Source of the DNA: Bifidobacterium callimiconis
GTDB taxonomy: Bacteria > Actinomycetota > Actinomycetes > Actinomycetales > Bifidobacteriaceae
Reading direction: 5' to 3'
NCBI RefSeq assembly: GCF_003952005.1
Contig: NZ_QXGJ01000005.1
Coordinates: forward strand, 62,001 to 126,000
DNA: 64,000 nt
Shown here piece by piece: positions 56,427-64,000 of the stretch (its first letter is position 1; each line of letters begins with the position of its first letter). The position numbers and the translations under genes are program-made. The notes beneath the pieces were generated by a model. It was given only the letters and a program-made list of their open reading frames with translations, did not search any database and was not told the DNA's origin.

Positions 56427-56978
56427 GCCTTGCCTCTCCTCCTTTGGTGGTGCTCGTGGCGTTGCCGGCCGCGGTCCGCTTTGGCCGCGCTGCCGTTCCG
56501 CCCGTGACAGGGTTGGTGATCGATTACGTTCGTCGATTCTTTCGGTTATGTTCGCATACCGACCATTCGGTTACTGCATGCAAACTTGAGCTAGCCTATA
56601 CCTTTTCCCGACCCCGACACGCAGCATTCGTCCAGTATTCATATGAATTTTCTGTGACCTCGCGGACAGTCGTCGGCGGTCGTCGCGGACCATCTATCGC
56701 GGTCTGTCTGTCGTCATTCGCCATCGATTACCGCTAATGCTCATGTCGCCGTACGCCCGACAGTGGGGAAGCCGACACCATACGGGTAGACTGGATGGCA
56801 GCGATAACAACGTTCGTCGTCGGCGGCTGTCCGAGTGACTGTATCGGCTGTCTCAGCGGTTCCGCTCCAGCGGTTTGCCTTAGCGGTTTGCCCTGACGGT
56901 TCCGGTTCAGCGATTTGCCTCGGTGAGTCCATCCCGACGAACCCGTCCGACGATCCCAGTAAAGGAGCCTCATCGACG
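56427..56978. other. Gene-free stretch with an imperfect tandem repeat
   Basis: No supported gene. From about 56854 to 56919 there are five imperfect copies of a 13-14 bp unit (CAGCGGTTTGCCTT style). The AAAGGAG at 56961-56967 serves the next gene. Confidence 0.5.
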
Positions 56979-57638
56979 ATGCCCGCAACCACCATTCATC
57001 TGGTCCGTCACGGCGAAGTGTTCAACCCGAACCACGTGCTCTACGAACGTCTGCCCGACTTCCATCTCTCCTCGCGCGGCGTACGCATGGCCCAGGCTAC
57101 GGCCCGCTACATCGCCGCGCATTCCGGGCTCAACCATGCGGCCGCGGTCTATTCGTCGCCGCTCGACCGCACGCGCGAGACCGCCGGCGAGATCCTCAAG
57201 GCGCTCAACTCGGTGCGTGAGGAGCGCGGAGAGCAGCCGCTCGAACTCACCACCGACGAGCGCGTGATCGAGGCGGGCAACGAGTTCCGCGGCAAGCGCA
57301 TCGGCCACGGCGACGGCGCGCTGTGGCGGCCGGAGAACCTGCGGCTCATCCGCAACCTGCACAAGCCGTCGTGGGGCGAAAGCTACGATCACATCGGCCA
57401 GCGCATGAGCGACTTCGTGTACGAAAAGGTGGGCGAATACCCCGGCGAGCAGGTGATCGTCGTGAGCCACGAATCGCCGATCTACTCGTTCCGTCACCTC
57501 ATGGAGACCGGCAGCGCCGAGCACTGGATGTGGAAACGTCACACCGCGCTCGCCTCGGTCACGTCGTTCACGTTCGACTCGGAGACGCGCGAACTGCTCG
57601 CCGTCGCGTACGCCGACCCGGCCGCCGGCGTGCAGTGA
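56979..57638 (+). CDS. Histidine phosphatase (phosphoglycerate mutase-like)
   Basis: 219 aa. The catalytic motif is LVRHGEVFNP (RHG), followed by LSSRGVRMAQ, YSSPLDRTRETA, the acidic EAGNEFRGKR region and the second His in VSHESPI. This is the branch-1 histidine phosphatase superfamily; the odd end (MWKRHTALASVTSF) suggests a broad-specificity phosphatase rather than glycolytic GpmA. AAAGGAG lies 11 nt before ATG 56979. The frame is open upstream but the repeat-derived residues there are unlikely to be translated. Confidence 0.88.
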   Translation: MPATTIHLVRHGEVFNPNHVLYERLPDFHLSSRGVRMAQATARYIAAHSGLNHAAAVYSSPLDRTRETAGEILKALNSVREERGEQPLELTTDERVIEAGNEFRGKRIGHGDGALWRPENLRLIRNLHKPSWGESYDHIGQRMSDFVYEKVGEYPGEQVIVVSHESPIYSFRHLMETGSAEHWMWKRHTALASVTSFTFDSETRELLAVAYADPAAGVQ

Positions 57639-57791
57639 CGTGCGCGGTCTCGCACGTTTCCCGAGCGGACCGTCATTGGTAATCGTCATTGTTGGTCGTC
57701 AACGTGATCTTGGTCACGAAAACCGCCCGAACGCGGGTCAACTTGGCGAAAACCGCCGGATTTCTCCGTCAGCGCGACCATACTGAAAGGT

Positions 57792-58661
57792 ATGAGCAAT
57801 ACCACATGGATTTCTTCCGTGGCCGCGCTGAAGCAGCTGCCGGCCACCACTGCTGCCATCGAAGTCGGCAAGGAACTGACCGATCTGTGGCCCCTGCACG
57901 ATCACGTGCAGATCGACAACGACGTGAAGTACGCCGAATCCTTCCAGGTGCGCGTGACGAGGCAGTTTGCCATCGCGCTCACCGGCGAGGACGTGACCAT
58001 GCCCGACGCCGAATACGTGTACGAGGGCGCCGACGAGATCCCCGGCCGTCCGCAGACGCTGGTCGACGCGCTGCTGAACGCCAACGACGCGTACGACACC
58101 TCCGTCGACTTCTCCGAGGACGGCGACGCCGAGCGCATCGTGGAGTCTGCCTCTCAGCTCGGTGACGTGTGGGACGACGACACCGTTGCAGCCGCGCGTG
58201 AACTGATCGCCGCCGCTGCCGCCGAAGGCTCCGCTCTGACTGCAGACGACCTGCCCGGTCGCTACGCGCTGGGCGCCGCCGCGTTCGCGCAGATGCTGGC
58301 GCTCACCGCCGGCGACGACGAGGAGACCGCGCTCAAGGCCGCACTGCCCGCCGTGCTGTACTTCAACGAGTTCGACGAATGGCTGGGCGTGCCGCGCGTG
58401 TTCCTCGAGCTGGACACCGTGAAGCAGCTGCGTGAGATCGCCGTCGCCGGCCCGGATGATGGTGGCGCCGCGAAGTTCATCGACGTGCTCGCCGAGCCCG
58501 CCGCAACCGAATGGCGCAAGCATCGCGAGGACGTGCTGTGGGATCCGGCCGAGGCCAAGAAGAAGGCGCGCGAGGAGGACGAGGCCAAGAGCAAGGCCGC
58601 GCTCGCCGCCAAGTTCGCCCACGTCAAGGACGATCCCGGCAAGGAGACCGTGGAGCTGTAA
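57792..58661 (+). CDS. Conserved-looking protein of unknown function
   Basis: 289 aa, no signal peptide or membrane helices. It is acidic and Ala-rich, with a mid-region GRYALGAAAFAQMLALTAGD and YFNEFDEWLGVPRVFLELDT, and a charged helical C-terminus (EAKKKAREEDEAKSKAALAA). GAAAGGT lies just before ATG. I do not recognise a family. Good codon use and a clean frame support a real, probably well-expressed cytoplasmic protein. Confidence 0.75.
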   Translation: MSNTTWISSVAALKQLPATTAAIEVGKELTDLWPLHDHVQIDNDVKYAESFQVRVTRQFAIALTGEDVTMPDAEYVYEGADEIPGRPQTLVDALLNANDAYDTSVDFSEDGDAERIVESASQLGDVWDDDTVAAARELIAAAAAEGSALTADDLPGRYALGAAAFAQMLALTAGDDEETALKAALPAVLYFNEFDEWLGVPRVFLELDTVKQLREIAVAGPDDGGAAKFIDVLAEPAATEWRKHREDVLWDPAEAKKKAREEDEAKSKAALAAKFAHVKDDPGKETVEL

Positions 58662-58691
58662 GGCCTCATCGCCTTTCGCCCAATATGCAAC

Positions 58692-58902
58692 TGGCTCCCC
58701 TCGGTCCACCGTTGGTGGATTGAAGGGAGCTGTCTGTCGTAGACAGACTGAGGGGAGCACGGCCAAGTTAGTGTCTGGCCAATGCTCCCCTCAGTCAACT
58801 GCGTTGACAGCTCCCCTCAACGAGGGGAGCCATCGAATTAATCCCCCCCTGGCTCCCCTCTCTGAGGGGAGCTGTCCGCCGTATGGCGGACTGAGGGGAG
58901 CC
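58692..58902. repeat. Three REP-like units in a row
   Basis: About 58692-58760 (inner palindrome GTCTGtcgtaGACAGAC), 58779-58832 (reversed, inner palindrome GTCAACtgcGTTGAC) and 58851-58902 (inner palindrome GTCCGCCgtatGGCGGAC). The core in each is GCTCCCCTC..GAGGGGAGC. Confidence 0.8.
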
Positions 58903-58927
58903 AATGCTGTATAGCTGTTTCAGCAGA

Positions 58928-59839
58928 TCACGCGTTCGGACGATCGAAGCGTGCGCCCTGCGGATCGCTCGGCGCGATGTACAGCACGATGCTGGTGATG
59001 CCGCCCGCGATCAGCAGCAGGAATCCGACGATGATCAGACCGATGCTGCTCACACCGCCGCCAACACCGCCGTTGCCGGTCGCAGCCAGGATTCCGGCGC
59101 CGCCGCCGATGAGCATCACGATGATCGCGAGCACGATCAGACCGTACGGCAGCAGCACCCACCAGCCGCTGCGGTTCGCGTCGTGCATGCGGCGAATGGC
59201 CAGCGCCACGCCAGGCACGAGAACCGCAAGGTTCCAGATGCCCTCCAGCCCTTCGATGATCGTGCTGCCGTCAGTGGCCGAACTCAGCAGGCTGAACACC
59301 GCGCCAATAATCGCGCTGAACAGGAACCACCACCAGTACTCACTGCGGGAGGCGCGGCCGTGGAACACCGCGTACTTCTTGAAGAAGCGCACGATCGCAT
59401 TCGGGAACGAAATGCCGTACCACGGGGCCCACAGCGGCGGCTCGCCGGTCGCGCTGTACGCGTTCTGACCGCCGTACTGCGGTGCCGGCGCCATCGGCGG
59501 CTGCTGACCGTAGCCCGCGCCCGCCTGACCCGGCTGGCCGTACGGGTTCGTACTCGGCTGTCCGTAAGGGTTGGAGCCCTGACCGTACGGATTGCCGCCG
59601 TACGGGTTCGTGTTCTGCGTGTACGGGCTGCCGCTCGTCTGGCCACTGGTCTGGCCGTAGGGAGACTGGCCGTAGGGGCTGGCTCCCGTCTGCTGTCCAT
59701 ACGACGGCTGGCTCGGCTGGCCGTACGGATTGGCTCCGTTGCCCGACTGTCCGTAATTCTGGCCGTAGCCCGACTGGCCGTTCTGCCCGTAGGGGTTCGT
59801 GTTGCCGCCGGTGTACCCGTTGCTGTTCGGATCGGTCAT
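58928..59839 (-). CDS. DUF805 membrane protein with NPYGQ-repeat N-terminus
   Basis: 303 aa from ATG 59839 (AAGGG upstream). Residues 1-130 are Gly/Gln/Tyr/Pro/Asn-rich with repeated NPYGQ units. From about 150 a DUF805 domain has AVFHGRASRSEYWWWFLFSA and LAIRRMHDANRSGWW, with four hydrophobic helices. DUF805 proteins are inner-membrane proteins without a settled function. The disordered cytoplasmic N-terminus is common in actinobacterial membrane proteins. An upstream GTG extension is possible but unlikely. Confidence 0.85.
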   Translation of the reverse strand: MTDPNSNGYTGGNTNPYGQNGQSGYGQNYGQSGNGANPYGQPSQPSYGQQTGASPYGQSPYGQTSGQTSGSPYTQNTNPYGGNPYGQGSNPYGQPSTNPYGQPGQAGAGYGQQPPMAPAPQYGGQNAYSATGEPPLWAPWYGISFPNAIVRFFKKYAVFHGRASRSEYWWWFLFSAIIGAVFSLLSSATDGSTIIEGLEGIWNLAVLVPGVALAIRRMHDANRSGWWVLLPYGLIVLAIIVMLIGGGAGILAATGNGGVGGGVSSIGLIIVGFLLLIAGGITSIVLYIAPSDPQGARFDRPNA

Positions 59840-60029
59840 AGATATCCCTTCTTTGAGTGCGCGTCGGCGCCGTCGTGCGAAGGTGATCGTCGGGCGGTGT
59901 CGTGCCGTGCACATTCGTTGATCCATCACCATTCTCCCACATTGTGTGGTGAAAATGTAGTGGTGACTATTGTGCGATTATGAGAACCCCTGATCGATTG
60001 CTCCGATCGAACGAACAACGACGGTCGGA

Positions 60030-60803
60030 CTACTCCTCGGCGTCGGGATCCTCGTCGTCGCCGGCAGGTCCGAGCAGCACGCGTTCCGACAGATTCACGA
60101 CGAGCATGAGCACGGCCGTCAATGCCACGATCACGAACGTGGCGGAGAAGATCAGCGGCGTGCGGAACGAGTTGTACGCAGCCTGCAGCCAGATGCCGAG
60201 CCCCTTACGTGCGCCCAGATATTCGGCCGTGGCCGCCGTGGCGAAGATGTACGCGGCGGAGATGCGCACGCCGCCGTAGATCTGCCGGGCCGCGACGCGC
60301 AGCTTCACATGCCACAGCGTCCACGTGCGCGTGGCGCCGCAGGTGAGTGCCACATCGGAGTAGAACTGCGGCACCGCGTCGAGGCCGCGCACGGTCTGCA
60401 CGGCGATCGGGAACAGGCCGAACACGGCCACGATCACAATCTTGCCCGACGTCTCGAAGCCGAACCAGATGATGAACAGCGGGGCGATGGTGATCAGCGG
60501 CATCGTCTGCGCGGCCGCCAGCAGCGGGAACAGCGCGGCGTTGAGCGTGCGCGAGCAGTGGAATCCGATGCCGATCATCACGCCGAACAGCACCGCCAGC
60601 AGGAAACCGACCACGCCCTCGTACAGCGTGACCGTGGTGGCCGGCCAGAGCGTGGGCCACGTCTCGATGGTCGCCTGAACGATCTCGCTCGGCGACGAGA
60701 TCATCATGGGGGAGACGTTGCCGAGACGGCACCACGCCTCCCACACCGCCACGAGAACGATCACCGCGATCACGGTGGGAAGATACTGCCTGACCTTGTT
60801 CAC
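60030..60803 (-). CDS. ABC transporter permease (SsuC/ThiX-type)
   Basis: 257 aa from GTG 60803, chosen because GGAGG lies 9 nt upstream and MNKVRQYLPTVIAVIVLVAV is a good first helix. Six hydrophobic helices, and the cytoplasmic loop GATRTWTLWHVKLRVAARQI with YGGVRISAAYIFATAATAEY fits binding-protein-dependent permeases of the nitrate/taurine/thiamine-precursor group. No ATPase or binding-protein gene is adjacent in the window. No riboswitch was recognised upstream. Confidence 0.82.
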   Translation of the reverse strand: MNKVRQYLPTVIAVIVLVAVWEAWCRLGNVSPMMISSPSEIVQATIETWPTLWPATTVTLYEGVVGFLLAVLFGVMIGIGFHCSRTLNAALFPLLAAAQTMPLITIAPLFIIWFGFETSGKIVIVAVFGLFPIAVQTVRGLDAVPQFYSDVALTCGATRTWTLWHVKLRVAARQIYGGVRISAAYIFATAATAEYLGARKGLGIWLQAAYNSFRTPLIFSATFVIVALTAVLMLVVNLSERVLLGPAGDDEDPDAEE

Positions 60804-60924
60804 TTCACCTTGCCTCCTGCGCGTGTGCGCCACGGTCGATGACGGAGAACAGTAAGGTGAGGAGCCTGCGCGCCGATCGGCCGGGAAATCGATTGATCCA
60901 AAACCCACAGTATGCCCCTATGAC

Positions 60925-61003
60925 GGTACACAAATCGAAGATATGCCCCGAACCGCGTTGGAATTCCAACGAGGACTAGTCGTATCTTCGGTTTGTGTAC
61001 CGA
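60925..61003. repeat. Long-arm hairpin element E (CACAA.TCGAAGATA type)
   Basis: CGGTACACAAATCGAAGATA (60925-60944) pairs with TATCTTCGGTTTGTGTACCG (60984-61003), 19 of 20 plus one wobble. The loop holds a perfect 16-bp palindrome CGTTGGAATTCCAACG. Confidence 0.9.
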
Positions 61004-61016
61004 TAGGCGGGGAGCC

Positions 61017-62642
61017 CTACTTCATCTCCGTGGGCGAGCTCGTGCCGTCGCCCCAGCTCAGCGCCTGACCGTCGGAGGTGGCTGCCACGCTGCGGCTGCC
61101 ACCCGCCCCGATCGCGGTGGCGTTCGAGACGCCGACCTGCACCGGAACCGTGCTCGAACCGCTGCCGGATCCCAGCTGGCCCTTGTCGTTCAGACCCCAT
61201 GCCCAGACGCTGCCGTCGGATCCCAGTGCCAGCACGTGCGAGTCGCCGGCCGAGATCGCCGTGATGCTCGGCATGCCATCCGCGTCCACCAGCTGCGCCT
61301 GCCACGCCTTCGGGTTGCCGTCGCCGAGCTGGCCCTTGTCGTTCTGCCCCCAGCCGTGCACCGTGCCGTCGCGATGCAGCACGATCGAATACTGGTTGCC
61401 CGCATCCACGGCCGCCACATCGCCGGCGTTCGGAATCGGCACCGGGCCATCGGTGTTCGAGCCGCCGCCCCACGTCCACGTCGTGTATTCGCCGGAATTC
61501 GTGAGCGCAATGCCATGCTTCGTGCCCGCTCCGATGTCGATCACACCCGACAGGCCGGCGATCTGCTGCGGTTCCAGCGTATCCTCGCTGTTGCCGATGC
61601 CATGACCGGTACGACCACCGTCGCCATAGCCCCACGACCACACCGTGCCGTCGGACTTCAGCGCGAGGGAATAGCGGTCACCCGCATCGATGTCGGTGAC
61701 GCCGGACAGGCCGGTCACCTTGGTGGGCTTGCCCACCGACACCGCAGCACTGCCATCGCCCACCTGACCGTGATCGTTCGCGCCCCACGCCCAGACGCTG
61801 CCGTCGGAGGTGAGCGCCAGACCATGATCGGTGCCGGCCGCCACCTTGGTGACCGTGCCCTTGATCGCCACCTGCACCGGCTTGGTGGACTGGGAGTCGC
61901 TGCCGGTCGCGCTGCCGAGCTGACCATGGCCGTTGTAGCCCCACGCCCATGCCTTGCCGTTGGCATCCACCGCCAGATCGAAGGAACCGCCCGCGCTCAC
62001 CGACACGACCTTGCCCATGGTCTGCTCCGGCGTGCCCGCGCTCGCCTCATCCGATCCGCCGTAGACGGGGGACTGGCTGGACTGTGCGGACTGAGCGGTG
62101 GACGTGGAATCGTTCTGCCGCATCAGTGTGGCGACCGCAATGCCTCCCACGAACGCAACGGCCACGAACGCCGCGATGATGGCGATCATCTTGTTCCTGT
62201 TCTGCGTCGGAGCGGGAACGGCCGCGGCGCCGGGCATTCCCGCTCCGACGGACGCGCCTCCGGGGAATCCGCCGCCATTGGCATTGGCGCCGCCGGGAAC
62301 GTTGATGGTGTTGCCGACGTCGATGCTCCCGGGCGTTCCGGGCGCGGCTGTTCCGCCGGGCGCGGCCATCGGCTGTACCATCGACGGATTCTGCGGCATC
62401 GACGGCTGGGGCGTCGGAGACTGCGGCGCCGACATCGGCGTCTGGCCCGCACCGGCATTCCGGAAGTCCATCGGCCGCTGCCCGTAGCCGTAACCCTGAT
62501 TGTTGACGTGCACATGACTCTTGCCATCGTCGGCGTTCGTCGCAGGCGGCTCCTGCGCGGGATCGTGCTCCAACGGTGCGCCGCACACGGTGCAGAACAT
62601 ATTCGATTCGTCGTTTTTGGCACCACAGCTCGTGCAGAACAT
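61017..62642 (-). CDS. Zinc-ribbon, single-pass membrane protein with RCC1-like propeller
   Basis: 541 aa from ATG 62642 (AGGAG 6 nt upstream). The N-terminus MFCTSCGAKNDESNMFCTVC is a double CxxC zinc ribbon. A Pro/Gly/Ala-rich linker leads to one transmembrane helix (about 152-172, IAIIAAFVAVAFVGGIAVAT). The outside part consists of about seven RCC1 repeats (e.g. GSVWAWGANDHGQVGDGSAA), predicting a beta-propeller. Function is unknown; RCC1-fold proteins bind proteins, so an envelope scaffold or receptor is possible. The topology places the ribbon in the cytoplasm. Confidence 0.85.
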   Translation of the reverse strand: MFCTSCGAKNDESNMFCTVCGAPLEHDPAQEPPATNADDGKSHVHVNNQGYGYGQRPMDFRNAGAGQTPMSAPQSPTPQPSMPQNPSMVQPMAAPGGTAAPGTPGSIDVGNTINVPGGANANGGGFPGGASVGAGMPGAAAVPAPTQNRNKMIAIIAAFVAVAFVGGIAVATLMRQNDSTSTAQSAQSSQSPVYGGSDEASAGTPEQTMGKVVSVSAGGSFDLAVDANGKAWAWGYNGHGQLGSATGSDSQSTKPVQVAIKGTVTKVAAGTDHGLALTSDGSVWAWGANDHGQVGDGSAAVSVGKPTKVTGLSGVTDIDAGDRYSLALKSDGTVWSWGYGDGGRTGHGIGNSEDTLEPQQIAGLSGVIDIGAGTKHGIALTNSGEYTTWTWGGGSNTDGPVPIPNAGDVAAVDAGNQYSIVLHRDGTVHGWGQNDKGQLGDGNPKAWQAQLVDADGMPSITAISAGDSHVLALGSDGSVWAWGLNDKGQLGSGSGSSTVPVQVGVSNATAIGAGGSRSVAATSDGQALSWGDGTSSPTEMK

Positions 62643-62842
62643 GGTCTTCTCCTTGTCGGACCCTACGGGTCGCAACGGTTTTCTCTTACTGACGTCTTCA
62701 CTTATCGCACAACATGTTCCACACTAACCCCCCTGCATGATGTCCGCAATGAAACCGTTCATCCCGCGCATCTGGAATCCTCCCGCATGGAGTCCCGCGA
62801 ATGGTCTGGTATCCGTCGCGTCGGCGCGGCACAATAGGGCGT

Positions 62843-64000
62843 ATGACTGAAGAGCATTCTGAAAACGCAAAGTCCGCAGCAAAGCCCGAACTTCCCAAGG
62901 ACGTTCGTGTGCGCTTCTGCCCGTCGCCCACCGGCACCCCGCACGTGGGCATGATTCGTACCGCTCTGTTCAACTGGGCCGAGGCCCGCGCCACCGGCGG
63001 CAAGCTGGTGTTCCGCATCGAGGACACCGACGCTCAGCGCGACTCCGAGGAAAGCTACAACCAGATCCTCGAATCCCTGCGTTGGCTCGGCATCGACTGG
63101 GATGAGGGCATCGACGTCGGTGGCCCCCACGGCCCGTACCGTCAGTCCGAGCGCACCGACATCTACAAGGACGTTGCCGCCAAGCTGTTCGAGGCCGGCT
63201 ACGCCTACGAATCCTTCTCCACTCCCGAGGAGATCGAGGCCCGCAACGTGGCCGCCGGTCGTCCGAAGGCGTTCGGCTACGACGGCTACGACCGCAACCT
63301 CACCGAGGAGCAGAAGGCCGCCTTCCGCGCCGAGGGCCGCAAGCCCGCGCTGCGCATCCGCATGCCCGACGAGGACATCGCGTTCGACGATCTGATCCGC
63401 GGCACCATCGAGTTCAAGGCCGGCTCCGTGCCGGACTACGTGATCGTGCGTCCGAACGGCGACCCGCTGTACACGCTCACCAACCCGGTGGACGACGCCA
63501 TGATGGACATCAACGTGGTGCTGCGCGGCGAGGACCTCCTCAGCTCCACCCCGCGTCAGATCGTGCTCTACCGCTACCTGATCGAGCTCGGCATCGCCAA
63601 GCAGACCCCGCTGTTCGGCCACATGCCGTACGTGATGGGCCAGGGCAACAAGAAGCTTTCCAAGCGTGACCCGGAGTCCAACCTGTTCAACCATCGTGAC
63701 GCCGGTTTCATCCGCGAGGGTCTGCTCAACTACCTCGCGCTGCTCGGCTGGTCCATCGCCCCCGACCGCGACGTGTTCTCCATGGACGAGATGATCGCCA
63801 AGTTCGACGTGCGCGACGTGAAGGCCAACCCGGCCCGCTTCGACATCGACAAGGCCATTTCCATCAACGCCGAGCACATCCGCGCGCTCGAGCCCGAGGA
63901 CTTCCTGCGTCGTTCCGTGCCGTACCTGCACCGCGACGGCGTGGTCTCCGCCGACAACTGGGATGCGCTCACCGACCGTGAGAAGGCCGTGCTGACGGCC
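62843..64000 (+). CDS. gltX: Glutamyl-tRNA synthetase (3' end outside window)
   Basis: 386 codons visible, no stop before the window end. Class I synthetase motifs: [20 protein letters not shown] (HIGH-type), [30 protein letters not shown] and KKLSKR (KMSKS-type). The normal length is about 500 aa, so roughly three quarters is present. It charges tRNA-Glu (and, where Gln-tRNA synthetase is missing, tRNA-Gln). ATG 62843 has only a weak AGGG upstream. Confidence 0.97.
   Translation, partial: MTEEHSENAKSAAKPELPKDVRVRFCPSPTGTPHVGMIRTALFNWAEARATGGKLVFRIEDTDAQRDSEESYNQILESLRWLGIDWDEGIDVGGPHGPYRQSERTDIYKDVAAKLFEAGYAYESFSTPEEIEARNVAAGRPKAFGYDGYDRNLTEEQKAAFRAEGRKPALRIRMPDEDIAFDDLIRGTIEFKAGSVPDYVIVRPNGDPLYTLTNPVDDAMMDINVVLRGEDLLSSTPRQIVLYRYLIELGIAKQTPLFGHMPYVMGQGNKKLSKRDPESNLFNHRDAGFIREGLLNYLALLGWSIAPDRDVFSMDEMIAKFDVRDVKANPARFDIDKAISINAEHIRALEPEDFLRRSVPYLHRDGVVSADNWDALTDREKAVLTA

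Noticed and set aside
56835..56978. N-terminal extension of the histidine phosphatase
   Set aside because: The in-frame upstream codons are derived from an imperfect tandem repeat, and the AAAGGAG site points to ATG 56979, where the RHG motif is at the usual distance.
60804..60908. Riboswitch (TPP-type) before the ABC permease
   Set aside because: I looked because similar permeases import thiamine precursors, but found no TPP-box-like CTGAGA/ACCTGA arrangement.

Overview
The window is high-GC, Gram-positive DNA that looks bifidobacterial. The evidence is codon use, the rpsF-ssb-rpsR-rplI operon, secreted multidomain plant-glycan hydrolases, and a galactofuranose/glycerophosphate cell-wall locus. 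I did not assign a species.

Region 1 (1-18.4 kb) is a tandem array of secreted carbohydrate-active enzymes with ricin-type lectin tails. It holds the last codons of one enzyme, a protein with two GH53 galactanase modules, a fusion of a clan GH-A-like module with a GH43_24-like exo-galactanase module, and a CE8 pectin methylesterase broken by a one-base deletion. The lectin tails of the third and fourth proteins share a nearly identical 1.79-kb block. An AlbA/Schlafen-type regulator gene lies between them. Its start region, its 3' end and a downstream structured-RNA candidate are all found again, in shrunken form, after the fourth enzyme. The array appears built to capture and degrade arabinogalactan and pectin.

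Region 2 (18.7-40 kb) is a cell-surface polysaccharide locus. It has a GtrB-like glycosyltransferase, an AT-rich island of large membrane proteins (one split at an A7 tract), a LicD-family transferase, TagD, a two-domain GT2 protein, a Wzm/Wzt-type ABC exporter, a GlfT2-like galactofuranosyltransferase and UDP-galactopyranose mutase. A dTDP-glucose dehydratase lies further on. A mazEF module sits inside the locus. I infer an exported galactofuranose polymer with glycerophosphate-type decoration.

Region 3 (40-49.4 kb) holds an SGNH hydrolase, a short-chain dehydrogenase, an anion permease and sbcDC. Both Sbc proteins carry unusual low-complexity insertions. Region 4 (49.7-64 kb) holds an Ala/Gly-rich small protein, the rpsF operon, a tautomerase, GtrA, an MFS transporter, a histidine phosphatase, a DUF805 protein, an ABC permease, a zinc-ribbon/RCC1 membrane protein and the start of gltX.

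Two families of short palindromic elements run through the intergenic DNA. One is REP-like, with a fixed core hairpin and a second hairpin that differs in sequence from copy to copy but stays self-complementary. The other is a family of about 80-bp long-arm hairpins, with five clear copies. No tRNA, rRNA, CRISPR array or transposase gene was recognised.
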